Of a DNA stretch of 64,000 nt, positions 33,590 through 44,376 are shown one piece after another. The first letter of the stretch is position 1, and the number at the start of each line of letters is the position of its first letter. The DNA is from Akebia trifoliata (lineage: Eukaryota; Streptophyta; Magnoliopsida; Ranunculales; Lardizabalaceae). Below the pieces are notes generated by a model. That model was given only the letters and a program-made list of their open reading frames with translations, was not told the origin of the DNA and ran no database searches. Both the position numbers and the translations under genes were made by a program. The stretch covers positions 13,626,086-13,690,085 of the forward strand of contig CM030717.1 of NCBI GenBank assembly GCA_017979445.1. The letters run 5' to 3'.

Positions 33590-34540
33590 TGGTAAGTTTG
33601 TCTTACTCCATTTTATTGCTTGTTTTGACATGAGTTTCTTCTGGGTTAGGAAAAAGGAGGTAAAGTCATCGGCACATTAATCATATGCTTCTATAGGACC
33701 GTGCCTCTTAGTCTCATACACACTTACAAGTGCGTGGATTAAACGATTTTTTCAAAGAGTTTTGATAATATGACTTGCCAGGTGGACAAGTTCGGGAACC
33801 GTAGATTTGTACGCCTTGTGATGCATGGTTTCCTCGGAATACACTTTTTTATGGGAAAGTGCAATCATGTATCCTGAGGCGTACATATCTACGATTCCCA
33901 AACTTGTCACATAAGAGAATAGATTGAATATGCCACCTGATGAGTCATATTATTACAAATTTTTTTCAAAATAAAAGAAAAAATAGTCTAAAAGGAACAC
34001 AAATTGGTTTGGCTGGTCTAGACTTTTTTTTTTTTTAAATGTGTGAGCGGGACTTACAATTCTTACCTTCAAGGTGGAAGTTGCAACTTCCCAAGTATTT
34101 CAAATTTGGATCCAAATCCTCAAGAGAGACATGAATTAGAGTGGAATCAGGGGACTTGCCAACCAAATTCTTTTCAACTTCAATGGAAAAGTAAAGAGGG
34201 TTAGCATATGATTAGAGGAATATCATGTGTATAACTATCATTCCCGTTTTAACTTGGTCAGCATTGACTCTGGAGATCACTCATAAATGGTATAACGTGT
34301 TAGACTTCTAGGAGATTTTAATTTTTCAAATAGCGTGAATTGATTAGTAAGCACGTATTCCACGTATTCCATAGAGTGGTTGAAAATTATGTCGAACATA
34401 GAGGAATGACGATGGATGATATGAGAAGATTGTCCCTCGGGATTCTCAATGAAAATGAATCACTACATGAGAACTATCAATCCCGAAGCATTTTATTTTT
34501 GGTGGGGCAAGTGTCAATGGATACCCAATAACCCGTTGTA
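33590..34540. repeat. Distal block of lectin-kinase segment 2
   Basis: Matches 24450-25300 in order (GTAAGTTTGTCTTACT, GTGGATTAAACGATTTT, CAACTTCCCAAGTATT, GATCACTCATAAA). The MITE at 33757-33962 is present here and absent from segment 1. No gene. Confidence 0.7.
33757..33962. mobile_element. MITE, GTGATAATATGACTC family (copy C), 8-bp duplication
   Basis: TTTTCAAA at 33749-33756 is repeated at 33963-33970. The ends contain TTTTGATAATATGACTTGCC and complement ATTTGTAATAATATGACTCA. Segment 1 lacks the insertion around 24640, which reads straight through from ATTAAATGATTTTT to CAATTGGTTTGG. Confidence 0.7.
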
Positions 34541-35466
34541 CTTGAAACCGATTAATCGATTTTAGGTCCACTATGAGAGATCCAATTAATTTTTGGGCCG
34601 GTTATGGGTAGTTATTTTAAGGATTCATTAATAATCAAGTATCCATTGGGTAAATGGATAAATAGAGTATATATATATTTTTTAATTATTTAAGAAGATG
34701 TTTATATTTATTATTTAATTGATAGTAACATAATAGTAATTACTACTTATGGAGAGAGATTTCAATATTCAACATCTTCTCAAACACGTAACTTAATTAT
34801 CAAGTTTCAAAATTTTCTATTTTCTAAATGTTTGTCCATATTCCCTTCTCTCATTTTCTAGTTTGAACTTCACATAAGAATAAAACTGCACTCACATGCT
34901 CTCATCTTTAATCCTTTTAAAAATTTAAACATGTCATTCATTACGTGAGAAATAAAAAATTCGACAGAAAAAATTGATGGGCCAAGGTTCACGAATTTTA
35001 GAAATTGAATTTTGATAGTCTAGGACCGTCGAAATTCTTGATGTTCTCAGATTTGACGGCTTAGAGATGTCAAATTTCTCCCACCCTTATTTAATTTGAC
35101 AATTACGACCTTTCGAAAAAAATATTAATCATGAAAATTTCGATGCCAATTTGACCCTTTGGTCTATCGAATTTTATGAAATTTGACGGCTCAAGACCAT
35201 CAAATTTGGGTTTTTTTCACATTGTGATTTAAAGTTCAAACAGTATAAACAGTACAAACAAATAGAAGAGAACGACTATCCTTACTAAGTTAATAAGGAT
35301 TTTACCCTTACTAAGGGTCCTTGGGCTCACCTTATGACATCAAAAAACATAATCTCATGATTTAGGGTTATAGAAGACAAAATTCTTTGAACTTTCAACT
35401 TATAAAATATTAAAAAATAATAATTATTTTCACGGATAAATTTTTAAAAAGTTAAGTGAAAGTTTA
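34541..35466. other. Intergenic stretch, no gene seen
   Basis: The block at 34900-35230 is related to 23640-23960. The rest is AT-rich without recognised features. Confidence 0.4.
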
Positions 35467-35689
35467 GACCTTGTTCTTCTCAGTTTCAGGAGTCAACTTT
35501 TTTCGCTTTTAAGCCAAAAAAGTCAGATAAATAATGTTCGTTTGGGTTTTTTTTTTTTGCTCTAGTGGATTTCAATTAAAGTCCCAAAAGTAACTTTTAA
35601 AAGAAGTTACCCAAGAAGGACTTTTTCAAATGACTTTTGTGAGAAACCAAAAACGTAAAACAGTTCAAGTGTAGTTACCAAAATACTCT

Positions 35690-36380
35690 TCATCTTTAAT
35701 CAAATTTCCAACCAAACTTAACCTTAAAAAAAGAAATGAGATTACTAAAATACCCTTCATTTTTAATCAAATTTTCAACCAAACTTAACCTTAAAAAATA
35801 AAAGGGAATTATTAAAATACCATTCATCTTTACCAAAATACCCTTCATCTTTACTTAAATACCTTTTATCTTTAATCAAAATTTTAACCAAACTGAACGT
35901 TAAAAAATAAAAAGAAAATACCAAAATACCCTTTATCTTTACCAGTCACCAAAATACCCTTAATCTTTAATAAAATTTTTAACCAAACTTAACCTTAAAA
36001 CATAAAAAAGAATTACCAAAATACCCTTCAACTTAATTAATTTTCCAAAATACCTTTCATCTTTAATCAAATTTTCAACCAAATTTGATTTTAAAAATAA
36101 AATGAAATTACCAAAATACTCTTCATATTTACCAATTACTAGAATACCCTTCATCTTTAATCAAATTTCCAACCAAACTTAATTTTATAAAATAAAATGG
36201 AATTACCAAAATTTCCTTCATCTTTAATCAAATTTTCAATCAAACTTTACCTTAAAAAATAAAAATAAATTATCAAAATACCCTTCGTCTATACTAAAAT
36301 ACCATTCATCTTTACTACCAAGACCAAAAGTAATACATCACCGTTATTTTATTACCAAAACACCCTTCATCTTTATGTGG
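35690..36380. repeat. Minisatellite based on CCAAAATACCCTTCATCTTT
   Basis: Some nine or ten irregular units combine CAAAATACCCTTCATCTTTA, ATCAAATTTTCAACCAAACT and TAACCTTAAAAAATAAAA, with missing or doubled sub-blocks. Confidence 0.8.
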
Positions 36381-36524
36381 ATGTTGAATTGTATATTATG
36401 CAAGTATTTTCTTTATCACATATTCATTTTTAAGAGGAGATGCTATCGAAATTTCGATCGAATTATAAAATTTATAAATTTATTAAATTGAAAATAATTA
36501 TTTTTATAATTTTTAATATAAATT

Positions 36525-36527
<3 letters not shown>

Positions 36528-36555
<28 letters not shown>

Positions 36556-36556
36556 A
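36528..36556. repeat. (AT)n microsatellite
   Basis: About 13 AT units within the TIR element. Confidence 0.9.
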
Positions 36557-37062
36557 GTATTTTGCTCATTTTTTGTGCATTCTGGGTGCATTATTAACAT
36601 TAAGGTATTCTGATCATTTTACTAGAATCCAATAATAAAAAGTTGTCAAACGAACATCAATTTCTGGCTTATGTGTTTTTGACGCCAATTATTTAGCCAA
36701 TATTTTGGGTTTATCATCATGAACCCAACTATTTTTCAGTTGGTTATAATGTAGTTATGTTGGAGATGCATTAAGAATTGGGTCTTTGTCAAGTACCTAA
36801 AAAAGATCTATGGTAGATTTGTTTTACTTATAACTTATTTAGATGAATATTAAGTGTTACAAGAAAATATAATTTGACTAAAATTAAAAATTAAGAAGAA
36901 TGTAGTGTTTTGGATTTTTTTTTATTATTTTATTATTTTAATGTTTCTTATCCCTTCTATGTCTCAACTACAAACAAAGGCTTCTAGGTTGCTTTTTTTT
37001 TTTTTTTTAATGAATAATGATAAATTGACTCCCCTCCCCACTAACAAACTCTCCCTAGCTGT

Positions 37063-37157
37063 GCATAGAACTATAGATTTTTTCTTGGGATACTCAACTG
37101 CACATATTTATGGGGATATGTAATTGTGTATCCCAAGAAAATTTTATAGTTCTATAT
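37063..37157. repeat. Palindromic unit (about 95 bp)
   Basis: ATAGAACTATAGATTTTTTC with TTGGGATAC is mirrored by GTATCCCAAGAAAATTTTAT with AGTTCTAT. A second copy is at 52343-52440, as expected if both sides of the retrotransposon belong to repeated flank sequence. It is a small foldback MITE-like unit. Confidence 0.65.
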
Positions 37158-37205
37158 AGCCACGTGAGGGGAGGGAGGGAAGGGGGGGAGAATTTGGCTA
37201 AGAGC

Positions 37206-37560
37206 ATGGGCGGAGCTAGTAAGGAGCTGGTGGGGGCAATTGCCCCCACAGAACTTAGAGAAATCCTTATATTTTCAATTAACTACATGCCCCATTTGTC
37301 CCCACTCCTTCACCTCTCTCCCCATTTGCCCCCACACCCTCACCTCCCTCCAATTTTTGCCCCCACAAAAGTTTGAGACACCTTTATATTTTCAACTAAT
37401 TACATGCCCCATTTGTTCACATTCCCTCACTTCTCTCCCCATTTGCCCCCACACCCTCACCTCCCTCCAATTTTTGCCCTCACAGAACTTTGAGACACCC
37501 TAATATTTTCAACTAATTACATGCTCATTTGTCCCAACACCCTCACCTCTTTAATTTTTT
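37206..37560. repeat. hAT-type end followed by a three-copy, roughly 125-bp tandem repeat
   Basis: GGGCGGAGCTAGTAAGGAGC and GGGGGCAATTGCCCCC are the same terminal motifs as in the element at 28509-28713. They are followed by three C-rich units (GCCCCCACACCCTCACCTCC, ATTTTCAACTAATTACATGC). The other end of the element is not seen. Confidence 0.6.
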
Positions 37561-37721
37561 GTTGATGACATTACCTCTTGACCGAGACTTCTCAAATATT
37601 TATTGGAAATGACTTAAACATCATTTTCTTCAACTACTAACTAAAAACCTCTTAATTACTCTCTAAAATCATGACTCTTTTTTAATACCCATTAATACCC
37701 AATGGATAATGAGTATTTGTA

Positions 37722-37726
37722 GGGTC
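37722..37726. repeat. Target-site duplication (left) of the 14-kb retrotransposon
   Basis: GGGTC, repeated immediately after the other LTR at 51812-51816. Joined, the flanks give ATTTGTAGGGTCGATTGTAG, matching the uninterrupted related sites at 52530 and 52630. Confidence 0.9.
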
Positions 37727-39348
37727 TGTGGACACGGGATTTTCGATATTTTAAAACATCCCTCCACTTTGGGGTGTTTTGAAGTCGCCACCATTCAAAT
37801 GCGGAATTGGGTGTGAATGGTCACCCGAATTTGTATTTTTTGAAAAACATGTCATTTAGACATTTGATGACTCACATATGGATAGAGCATATTTGGTCCA
37901 ACCTTGATTCAAGGTAAGGGGGTCCATTTATGGAGTAGGGAAGGTGTTAGGCACCCTACTCCATCCACGTAATGTGGTAACCTCGGATTCGGTTTTTTTT
38001 TTAAATAAAGAAAATAAAAATAAAAAAAAACATTTGATGTGTGCCCTTAAGTGTGAGGGGCTTTCGATATAGATCCAAATCATTGAGGGCACCCTTATGA
38101 AGAAGGGGCCCTTTGGTGATTTAGACCATAGTGGTGTGTGCAAATGTGTGGAGAAAGGGAAAGTAGAAGAGGGGGGTTGAGGGGGGTGTTCCTTTTGTCA
38201 ACCCACCTTGACCTTCCTTGACTTCCTTTGACCTTCCTTGACTTCTTCTTCCTTGCTTGATTTGTTTGAGAGAAGGTTGAGAGTTGAGAGTTAAGAGTTG
38301 GGTGTTGAGAGTAGAGTAGGAGTAGAGAGTTGAGGTGAGTTGTGGTTTTTTAGAGATTTTTTTTTGTCAAATTTTCATTAGTTCTTGTAAGGGGAGAATG
38401 GATGGGTTTTTATAGAAGTTGGAGGGTTATTTTAGGGGTATAATGGGGTGAAGGATTGAAAAGTGATAGAATGGTATGGGGTTTAAGAGAAGGGTGGGTG
38501 TAATTTGATGGAGGTTGGAGGGTATTTAGGGAAGGGGGGTTAAATGGGTTGTTTACAACCCAAATGGGTTGGATCTTTCAACCCATTTGGGTTGAGTGTT
38601 AGATGGAGGAGAATTGATGAGAGTGGTTGAGATGATGAGATTGTTTAAATGGGGTAATTAATTGGTGGTTGTGATTAAGTGGTGTTTGGTTTAAGAGAAT
38701 GGAGGGATTTAATGAGGTGGTTGATGATATTTTGGGAGGGTGAGGGAGATGATGACATGTGTCAAAGTGGGTGGAAATGAAGGGTTGAGATGAATTGATA
38801 TGAAAGGATGAGTGTTTGATTTGAGAGGATGGGTGTAGGTGTAGGTTGTAGAGATGGGTTTTGTAGGAAATGATGAGAGTAGATTAGGGGAGGGTGATAG
38901 GTTATAAGTGTTTGATTTGAGAGAATGGATAGGATAGGTTAGGGTAGAGTTATGGGTTGAATTAATTTTTGGGGGAAGTAATGGAGTTGGTTGGTTGGAT
39001 GAGGGAGGTGGAAGGGGTGATGACATGTGTCATATTGGGTGATTGGTTGTGATGTTGGGCTTAGGTAGAGAATTGGGCTTGGGTAATGTGTTGGGTTGAG
39101 TTGAATGGGCTTGGGTAGTAGGTAGGATAAGGATGGGTTTAGACTTGCATTGGGTTGGATTGATGAATGTAGGAGGGTGATGAGGTGTTGGGCCCATGGG
39201 CCACGTGAAAGGCCTTGGGCCGTTTATTAAAAATAAGATGACAAAATTTATTGGATTTTTGGTAGGTTTGGGCTTCGGAGGCCATTTCGATTTTTGCTAT
39301 TTTTGGGGCACTTTGCGTCGAGGGCCCGCTCAAATTTGGGTGTCTACA
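37727..39348 (-). repeat. 3' LTR of the retrotransposon (element orientation), 1622 bp
   Basis: The LTR begins on the minus strand with TGTAGACACCCAAATTTGAG and ends with ...CCCGTGTCCACA, giving TG...CA ends. It aligns along its length with 50203-51811; the main difference is an indel of about 15 bases near 38285. Short ORFs inside are not considered genes. Confidence 0.93.
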
Positions 39349-39366
39349 GCTGCCCCTCTTTGCAGG
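39349..39366 (-). promoter_or_regulatory. Polypurine tract
   Basis: The minus strand reads TGCAAAGAGGGGCAGC directly before the LTR start TGTAGACAC. This is the plus-strand DNA priming site of the element, and its position shows the element's orientation. Confidence 0.85.
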
Positions 39367-39753
39367 ATTTGCGTGCAAAGAACTGCAAAGAATAGACGAA
39401 ACCCTGATTTGTACGGGCCCGAGGATTTTGCTCAGACAAGTTTTGAAATTACTGATTTGATTTGATGAATTTGATGGTAAGAAGTGGCTACCCAAGCACG
39501 GGGTCTGACAGGGTGAGCCTTTTGATTTCTTCAACCTCTTGGCGCGGAGCTCGTGTGAGGTCTCGGATTTGTGGTAGTTTGGAGAAAAACTTTGAAACGG
39601 GAGTTTTCTAACAAGTCTTAGACAAATGAGTTGAGCTTTTGCAAAAATGTTGTTTTTCGATTTTTTGATTGTTTTTTTTTTTTAGTTTTGATTTTTGATT
39701 GTTTTTTTTTTTGTAATGATGCATTTGATTCTCAATGGTGCAAGCAATATGAT

Positions 39754-40127
39754 TGTTAACAGTTGTCACTGATCCAAGAGAGAGTTTTGCTGTTGTTGGA
39801 CCACATGCAATATGGTTGTTAACAGCTGTCACTGATCCAAGAGAGAGTTTTGCTGTTGTTGGACCACATGCAATATGGTTGTTAACAGCTGTCACTGATC
39901 CAAGAGAGAGTTTTGCTGTTGTTGGACCACATGCAATATGGTTGTTAACAGCTGTTACTGATCCAAGAGAGAGTTTTGCTGTTGTTGGACCACATGCAAT
40001 ATGGTTGTTAACAGCTGTCACTGATCCAAGAGAGAGTTTTGCTGTTGTTGGACCACATGCAATATGGTTGTTAACAGCTGTCACTGATCCAAGAGAGAGT
40101 TTTGCTGTTGTTGGACCACATGCAAAT
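39754..40127. repeat. 63-bp tandem array, six nearly identical copies
   Basis: The unit includes GTCACTGATCCAAGAGAGAG and TTTTGCTGTTGTTGGACCAC. Copies differ at only one or two bases. Because 63 is a multiple of three and the unit lacks stops in some frames, long ORFs appear on both strands; these are repeat artefacts unless shown otherwise. Confidence 0.95.
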
Positions 40128-40240
40128 CCCCTCGGCATGTTGTTTACAATACCTTACAAAGAAACTCTCTCAAGTCGAAATCAGAGGTGGAGGGACTTGA
40201 AATTCTGTTGTCATCACTTGAAGGGCTCCATTGTAGTTTT

Positions 40241-40684
40241 CTACTGGCCTGTTGGTACGACCTCAAGAGTCATTGCTCTTGAAACAATGTTAGAAAACAC
40301 GGTGGGCCACTGATTCATATCCATAAGGATCTTAACAAGGTTAATGTGATTCATGATAACAACGGCAGTTTCTCGAGGAGTTTCTGACTTCAATCCAAAT
40401 GGTTTTGGCCCAATTCCCCTCGGAAATGTTTGCGTGTACTCATCTTCACTTAGAATGATCAAGGTTATGTACCCACAATGGTTTTCCTCAGTAGGCCCGG
40501 CGATTGATCTCAAGAGAAGCTTGCTTAGGGTCCCTGTTTTAATGCTTTCGCGTCTTACCTGGTGAGTCATGATGTTTTGGACGCTGAGGTAGTGATGATG
40601 GGGAAAGCTGCCCGAATTTGTGCCTTGGAAGAGAGATTTGATTATTTCTCCATTTTTCGTAGAGATGCATGATTGGCACAACAA
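40241..40684 (-). CDS. Unrecognised ORF in the retrotransposon 3' region
   Basis: 147 codons on the element's sense strand, starting [14 protein letters not shown] and ending [10 protein letters not shown] do not recognise a domain. It lies between the 63-bp array and the polypurine tract side of integrase, where Tat elements usually have no gene. It may be chance or a fragment of captured sequence. Its base composition is less AT-rich than nearby non-coding DNA. Low confidence that it is a gene. Confidence 0.2.
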   Translation of the reverse strand: MLCQSCISTKNGEIIKSLFQGTNSGSFPHHHYLSVQNIMTHQVRRESIKTGTLSKLLLRSIAGPTEENHCGYITLIILSEDEYTQTFPRGIGPKPFGLKSETPRETAVVIMNHINLVKILMDMNQWPTVFSNIVSRAMTLEVVPTGQ

Positions 40685-41088
40685 ATTTTTTTTTTTATAT
40701 TTTTTTTTATGAAAAGAAAATAGGTTTTTTACTTACTTGGCCTCAGGTGTATCTATTGCTTTGAAAACATGATATTCGAATAAGTCCTAGACTTTTCATT
40801 ATTGGCCAAAATAGTAGTTTTGAAAGCATTTGAATTTTTGGTGATTTGTCTTTGTCGAATTGATATCGTAGATCCAAAATATGAAGATTTTCGAAAGACC
40901 TTTGTTATCTCGATGATATTTGTGTTTTTGCCAAGTACTGAGGATATAGATGTCAGCAATTCTCAGGCTCTTTTTAGAGTCATCCCCAGTGCCCCAGTAC
41001 TGGGTGAATATCGATTGAGCATGGGACTTGGGATTTTGGGAAATTTTCCGCCGTTCACAGTTTATACTCATGCGGGCCAGGAGTTTTT

Positions 41089-41130
<42 letters not shown>

Positions 41131-42151
41131 TTTTTTTTTTTTTTTTTTTTTAATTCTATTATTGCCCCTGGTGCCAGTTACGGTTTTCACCAGACCCGGT
41201 TTCCACATTTTTACGCATCGATGCCTTTTTGGGTTTTCATCATGCCGGTGGCTTTGATCTTGCCATAGTCTGATTTTTTTACTCATAGCGCCCTTTCGGA
41301 TTTTCACTATGCCCTTTCAGACTATGCTTGTATTTTTTTTTTTTTGATTTTTACATTGCAAATCTTGTTTGGAGCCTCTGTGTCTTTGTGGCTTGGTGAC
41401 TCAAGTTGAGCTGCGAGATCGACGACTCTACTCTTGTAGTGGCACTCTTTCTTGAGTAACAGATCTAGATTCCCCTCTCGAGTTTGCTGACGACTATTCG
41501 TGGCTCGGCAACTCAAGTTGAGCCGCGAGATCAATTACTCTACACTTCGAGTACTCTTTTTTTTCGAATATCCGACCTAGACTCCCCTCTCGAATCTTCC
41601 AACGACTAGCAAGACTTTGGGGTCCGGACCAAGTCGCAAGTTCATTGGTGCTGCCACCGTCATTATGATGCCTCAGAACATTCCCTGATTAGAAAGGACT
41701 TTTGATAGGACGAAGGGTTGGCTAAGGCTGTGCGTGGTGGAAAGGTACAAAAGAGGTTAAGGTCTGAGTTTATCTAAAGTGGGCTAGACATGAGGTTCGT
41801 CTATTTTTGTTTCGAAAAGGTGATCTATGTCTCCTCCCAGCGTCTCTCGAACTTGTTTAGGCTGGAGATTTGGGTCGAGCTCAGATCAAGTGTCCGAGTT
41901 TTTGAATTTTTTGATTTTTTTGTATTTTAGCCGTTCACAGTTTATCCTCATGCGGGCCAGGAGTACTTTGACTTTTTGATTTTCTTTTCTTTTGTCTTTT
42001 TTTTTTTTTTTTTTTTTTTATTATATATATAACGTTGACTTGCCCCAGTCTTGGGTTAAGAAATGAATGTGATGGCTCAAAGGGGTTGACTAGGGTTAGA
42101 TAGTTTGTTTGGGATAGCAAAGATGGCCTTTCGTCATCTCAGGGTCAGATC

Positions 42152-43330
42152 TCAAGCGTAGTATTTTTTAACGGTGTCAGCATTGATCGGCTGAGGGAAG
42201 ACTTGTCCGTCCATTTCTGTAAGGATCAAAGCTCCTCCCGTCATTACCTTCTGCACAATGAATGGTCCCTCGTAATTTGGTCTGAATTTTCCCCTAGCAT
42301 CTTCTTGTATTGGTAAGATCTTTTTCAAGACAAGGTCTCCTGGTGAGAAATTTCGAGGTTTGACTTTCTTGTTGTAGGCCCGTGCGATTCGTCTTTGATA
42401 GATTTGGCCATGACAAATAGCTGCGAGACGTTTTTCCTTTATCAGATTTAGTTGATCAAATCGGGCTTGAACCCATTCTGTTTCATCCAACTCTGCTTCT
42501 TTTAGGATCCGGAGGGAGGGAATCTCGACCTCGACGGGTAAGACTGCTTCCATTCCATACACCAATGAGTACGAAGTTGCCCCAGTTGAAGTTCGAAATG
42601 AAGTCCGATAAGCGTGAAGGGCGAAAGGCAACATGTCGTGCCAATCCTTGTAAGTGACTGCCATTTTCTCGATAATTCTTTTGATGTTTTTGTTGGTGGC
42701 CTCAACTACTCCGTTCATTTTGGGTCTATATGGTACAGAGTTGTGATGAGTGATTTGGAAGTCTTCGCACATCTTGATCATGTCCTTGTTTTTGAAGTTC
42801 TTGGCGTTGTCGGTTACCAAACCACTAGGGAGTTCGTATCTGCAGATGATATTGTTCTTAACAAACTTCAGAACAGTGCTCTTGGTGACATTTGCATAAG
42901 AAGCTGCTTCTACCCATTTTGTAAAGTAATCGATAGCGACTAGGATGAAGCGGTGCCCATTTGAAGCTTTTGGCGAAATCTGTCCAATAACGTCCATGCC
43001 CCAAAGTGAGAAGGGCCAAGGAGTAGTCATATTGTGCAACTCTGAAGGTGGCGCGTTGATCTTATTGGCATAAATCTGGCAGAGATGGCATTTACGGACA
43101 TGTTGATAGCAATCACTTTCTATTGTTGTCCAGTAATATCCCATTCTCATGATCTTCTTAGCAAGCATGTGACCATTCATGTGAGGTCCGCAGACTCCAC
43201 CATGTACGGTTTCGATAAATCGTTTTGCTTCTATTTCTGCCACACATCGGAGTAAGACTTCATGATGTGATTTCTTGTACAGAATGCCATTGCTTAGGAA
43301 GAATTGGCCTGCTAGCTTCTGGATAGTCCT
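42152..43330 (-). pseudogene. Retrotransposon integrase domain
   Basis: The frame is open from about 43330 to the stop at 42152. Numbering from the GTG at 43243, it shows a zinc HHCC region (HMNGHMLAKK at about 21-30, CHLC 52-55), a DDE core with Asp84 (GMDVIG), Asp145 (VTDNAKNF) and Glu181 (VVEATNK), and a C-terminal region with GDLVLKKILP and YEGPFIV typical of Ty3-type integrases. All three catalytic acids are present. The true N-terminus (GQFFLSNGILYKKSHHEVLL) lies just upstream, joined to the RNase H frame by a frameshift near 43310-43335, so this is part of pol rather than a separate gene. Integrase inserts the cDNA and makes the 5-bp duplication. Confidence 0.9.
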
Positions 43331-44376
43331 TCGATCGTTAGACGTTGCGTCTGATGGGAGAGTTCGATCTTCGAGATAGGCTTTGATGTCTGAATACCAT
43401 GGCTTTTCTTCAGATTCTTCAACTTCGACGGGTAGGCAGTAAGTGGCTCGTCTTGAAGTCCAATCTCAATAGGGTCAATGACTAAGTCCTCTGAGATACT
43501 GATCATAGAAGCGAGCGTTGCTAGTGCATCAGCAAATTGATTCTTAGCTCTCGGCATATAAGTGAACGAAATTCTATCGAAGCATGAGCTTAGTTCTTCG
43601 AGATACTCATGGTAAGGGATCAATCTCTGTTCTCGGGTCTTCCATTCTCCAGTTGTCTGATAAACTACTAGGCTTGAATCTCCGAAAACATCGATCTCAT
43701 CTACCTCAAGATCCAATGCTGCTTTCAACCCTGCTATACATGCTTCGTATTCAGCTTCGTTGTTGGAACATTGGAACTTCAGTCTGATTGCAATTGGCAC
43801 GTGGGACCCATCTGGTTTAATCAATACTGCCCCTATTCCGTTCCCCTTTTGATTTGCTGCTCCGTCAAAGTACATTTTCCAGCTTGGTTCTTCGTCATCG
43901 TCTTCAATCTCAGTGAGCAATATGGCTTCATCAGGAAAGTTTGTCTTCAATGGTTCGTAATCAGGCAATGGATGCTCGGCTAAGTGGTCGGCGATGGCTT
44001 GCCCCTTGATGGCCTTTTGAGTGACATAGGTGATGTCAAACTCAGATAATAGTAATTGCCATTTCGCAGTACGACCCGTTAGTGTTGGCTTTTCGAAGAG
44101 ATACTTGAGAGGATCCATTCGAGCGATGAGCATAGTCGAGTAGTTGAGGAGATAGTGGCGTAGTCGTTGAGATGCCCATACCAGTGCGCAGCAAGTCTTC
44201 TCGAGTGTCGAATACTTTGCCTCATAATCAGTAAATTTCTTGCTGAGATAGTAAATGGCTTGCTCTTTCCTACCTGACTCATTGTGTTGCCCCAGTACAC
44301 AGCCCATAGACGTTTCTTGCACCGAGATGTACATCAGTAAGGGTCGTCCTGGCGTAGGAGGAACCAAAACTGTGGA
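43312..44376 (-). pseudogene. Retrotransposon RNase H plus second archaeal-type RNase H
   Basis: Part of pol. Counting from the ORF start at 44430, residues 20-150 are the RT-linked RNase H, whose first acidic site is replaced (MYISVQ), as expected of the degenerate copy in Tat elements. Residues 183-310 are a second RNase H with likely catalytic Asp189 (YFDGA), Glu227 (NNEAEYEA), Asp251 (FGDSS) and Asp301 (QFADALA). The duplicated RNase H is a defining Tat feature. The frame leaves RT by a shift near 44375 and ends with a stop at 43312, where another shift leads into integrase. Confidence 0.9.

Larger units (their letters stand above)
35467..36677. mobile_element. TIR element filled by a minisatellite
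   Basis: The left boundary region TAAGCCAAAAAAGTCAG...ATGTTCGTTTGG is mirrored at the right by CAAACGAACATCAATTTCTG then GCTTA. The interior from about 35690 to 36380 is a variable tandem array. No ORF. Boundaries are approximate. Confidence 0.5.
39367..42151 (-). other. 3' non-coding region of the retrotransposon
   Basis: 2.8 kb between integrase and the polypurine tract, as in Tat/Ogre elements. It contains a 63-bp array, two poly(T) tracts (41091-41129 and 41131-41151), a two-copy repeat of about 130 bp at about 41380-41600 (CAACTCAAGTTGAGCCGCGA), and a duplicated CCGTTCACAGTTTAT / CTCATGCGGGCCAGGAGT box at 41052 and 41931. Confidence 0.75.

Noticed and set aside
38709..39534. Ser/Pro/Thr-rich ORFs on the minus strand inside the LTR
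   Set aside because: They lie in LTR sequence, show no known domain and are not kept in frame in the other LTR.
39608..40313. Long ORFs on both strands with 21-residue repeats
   Set aside because: They come from the 63-bp array, which happens to be stop-free in several frames; no domain.
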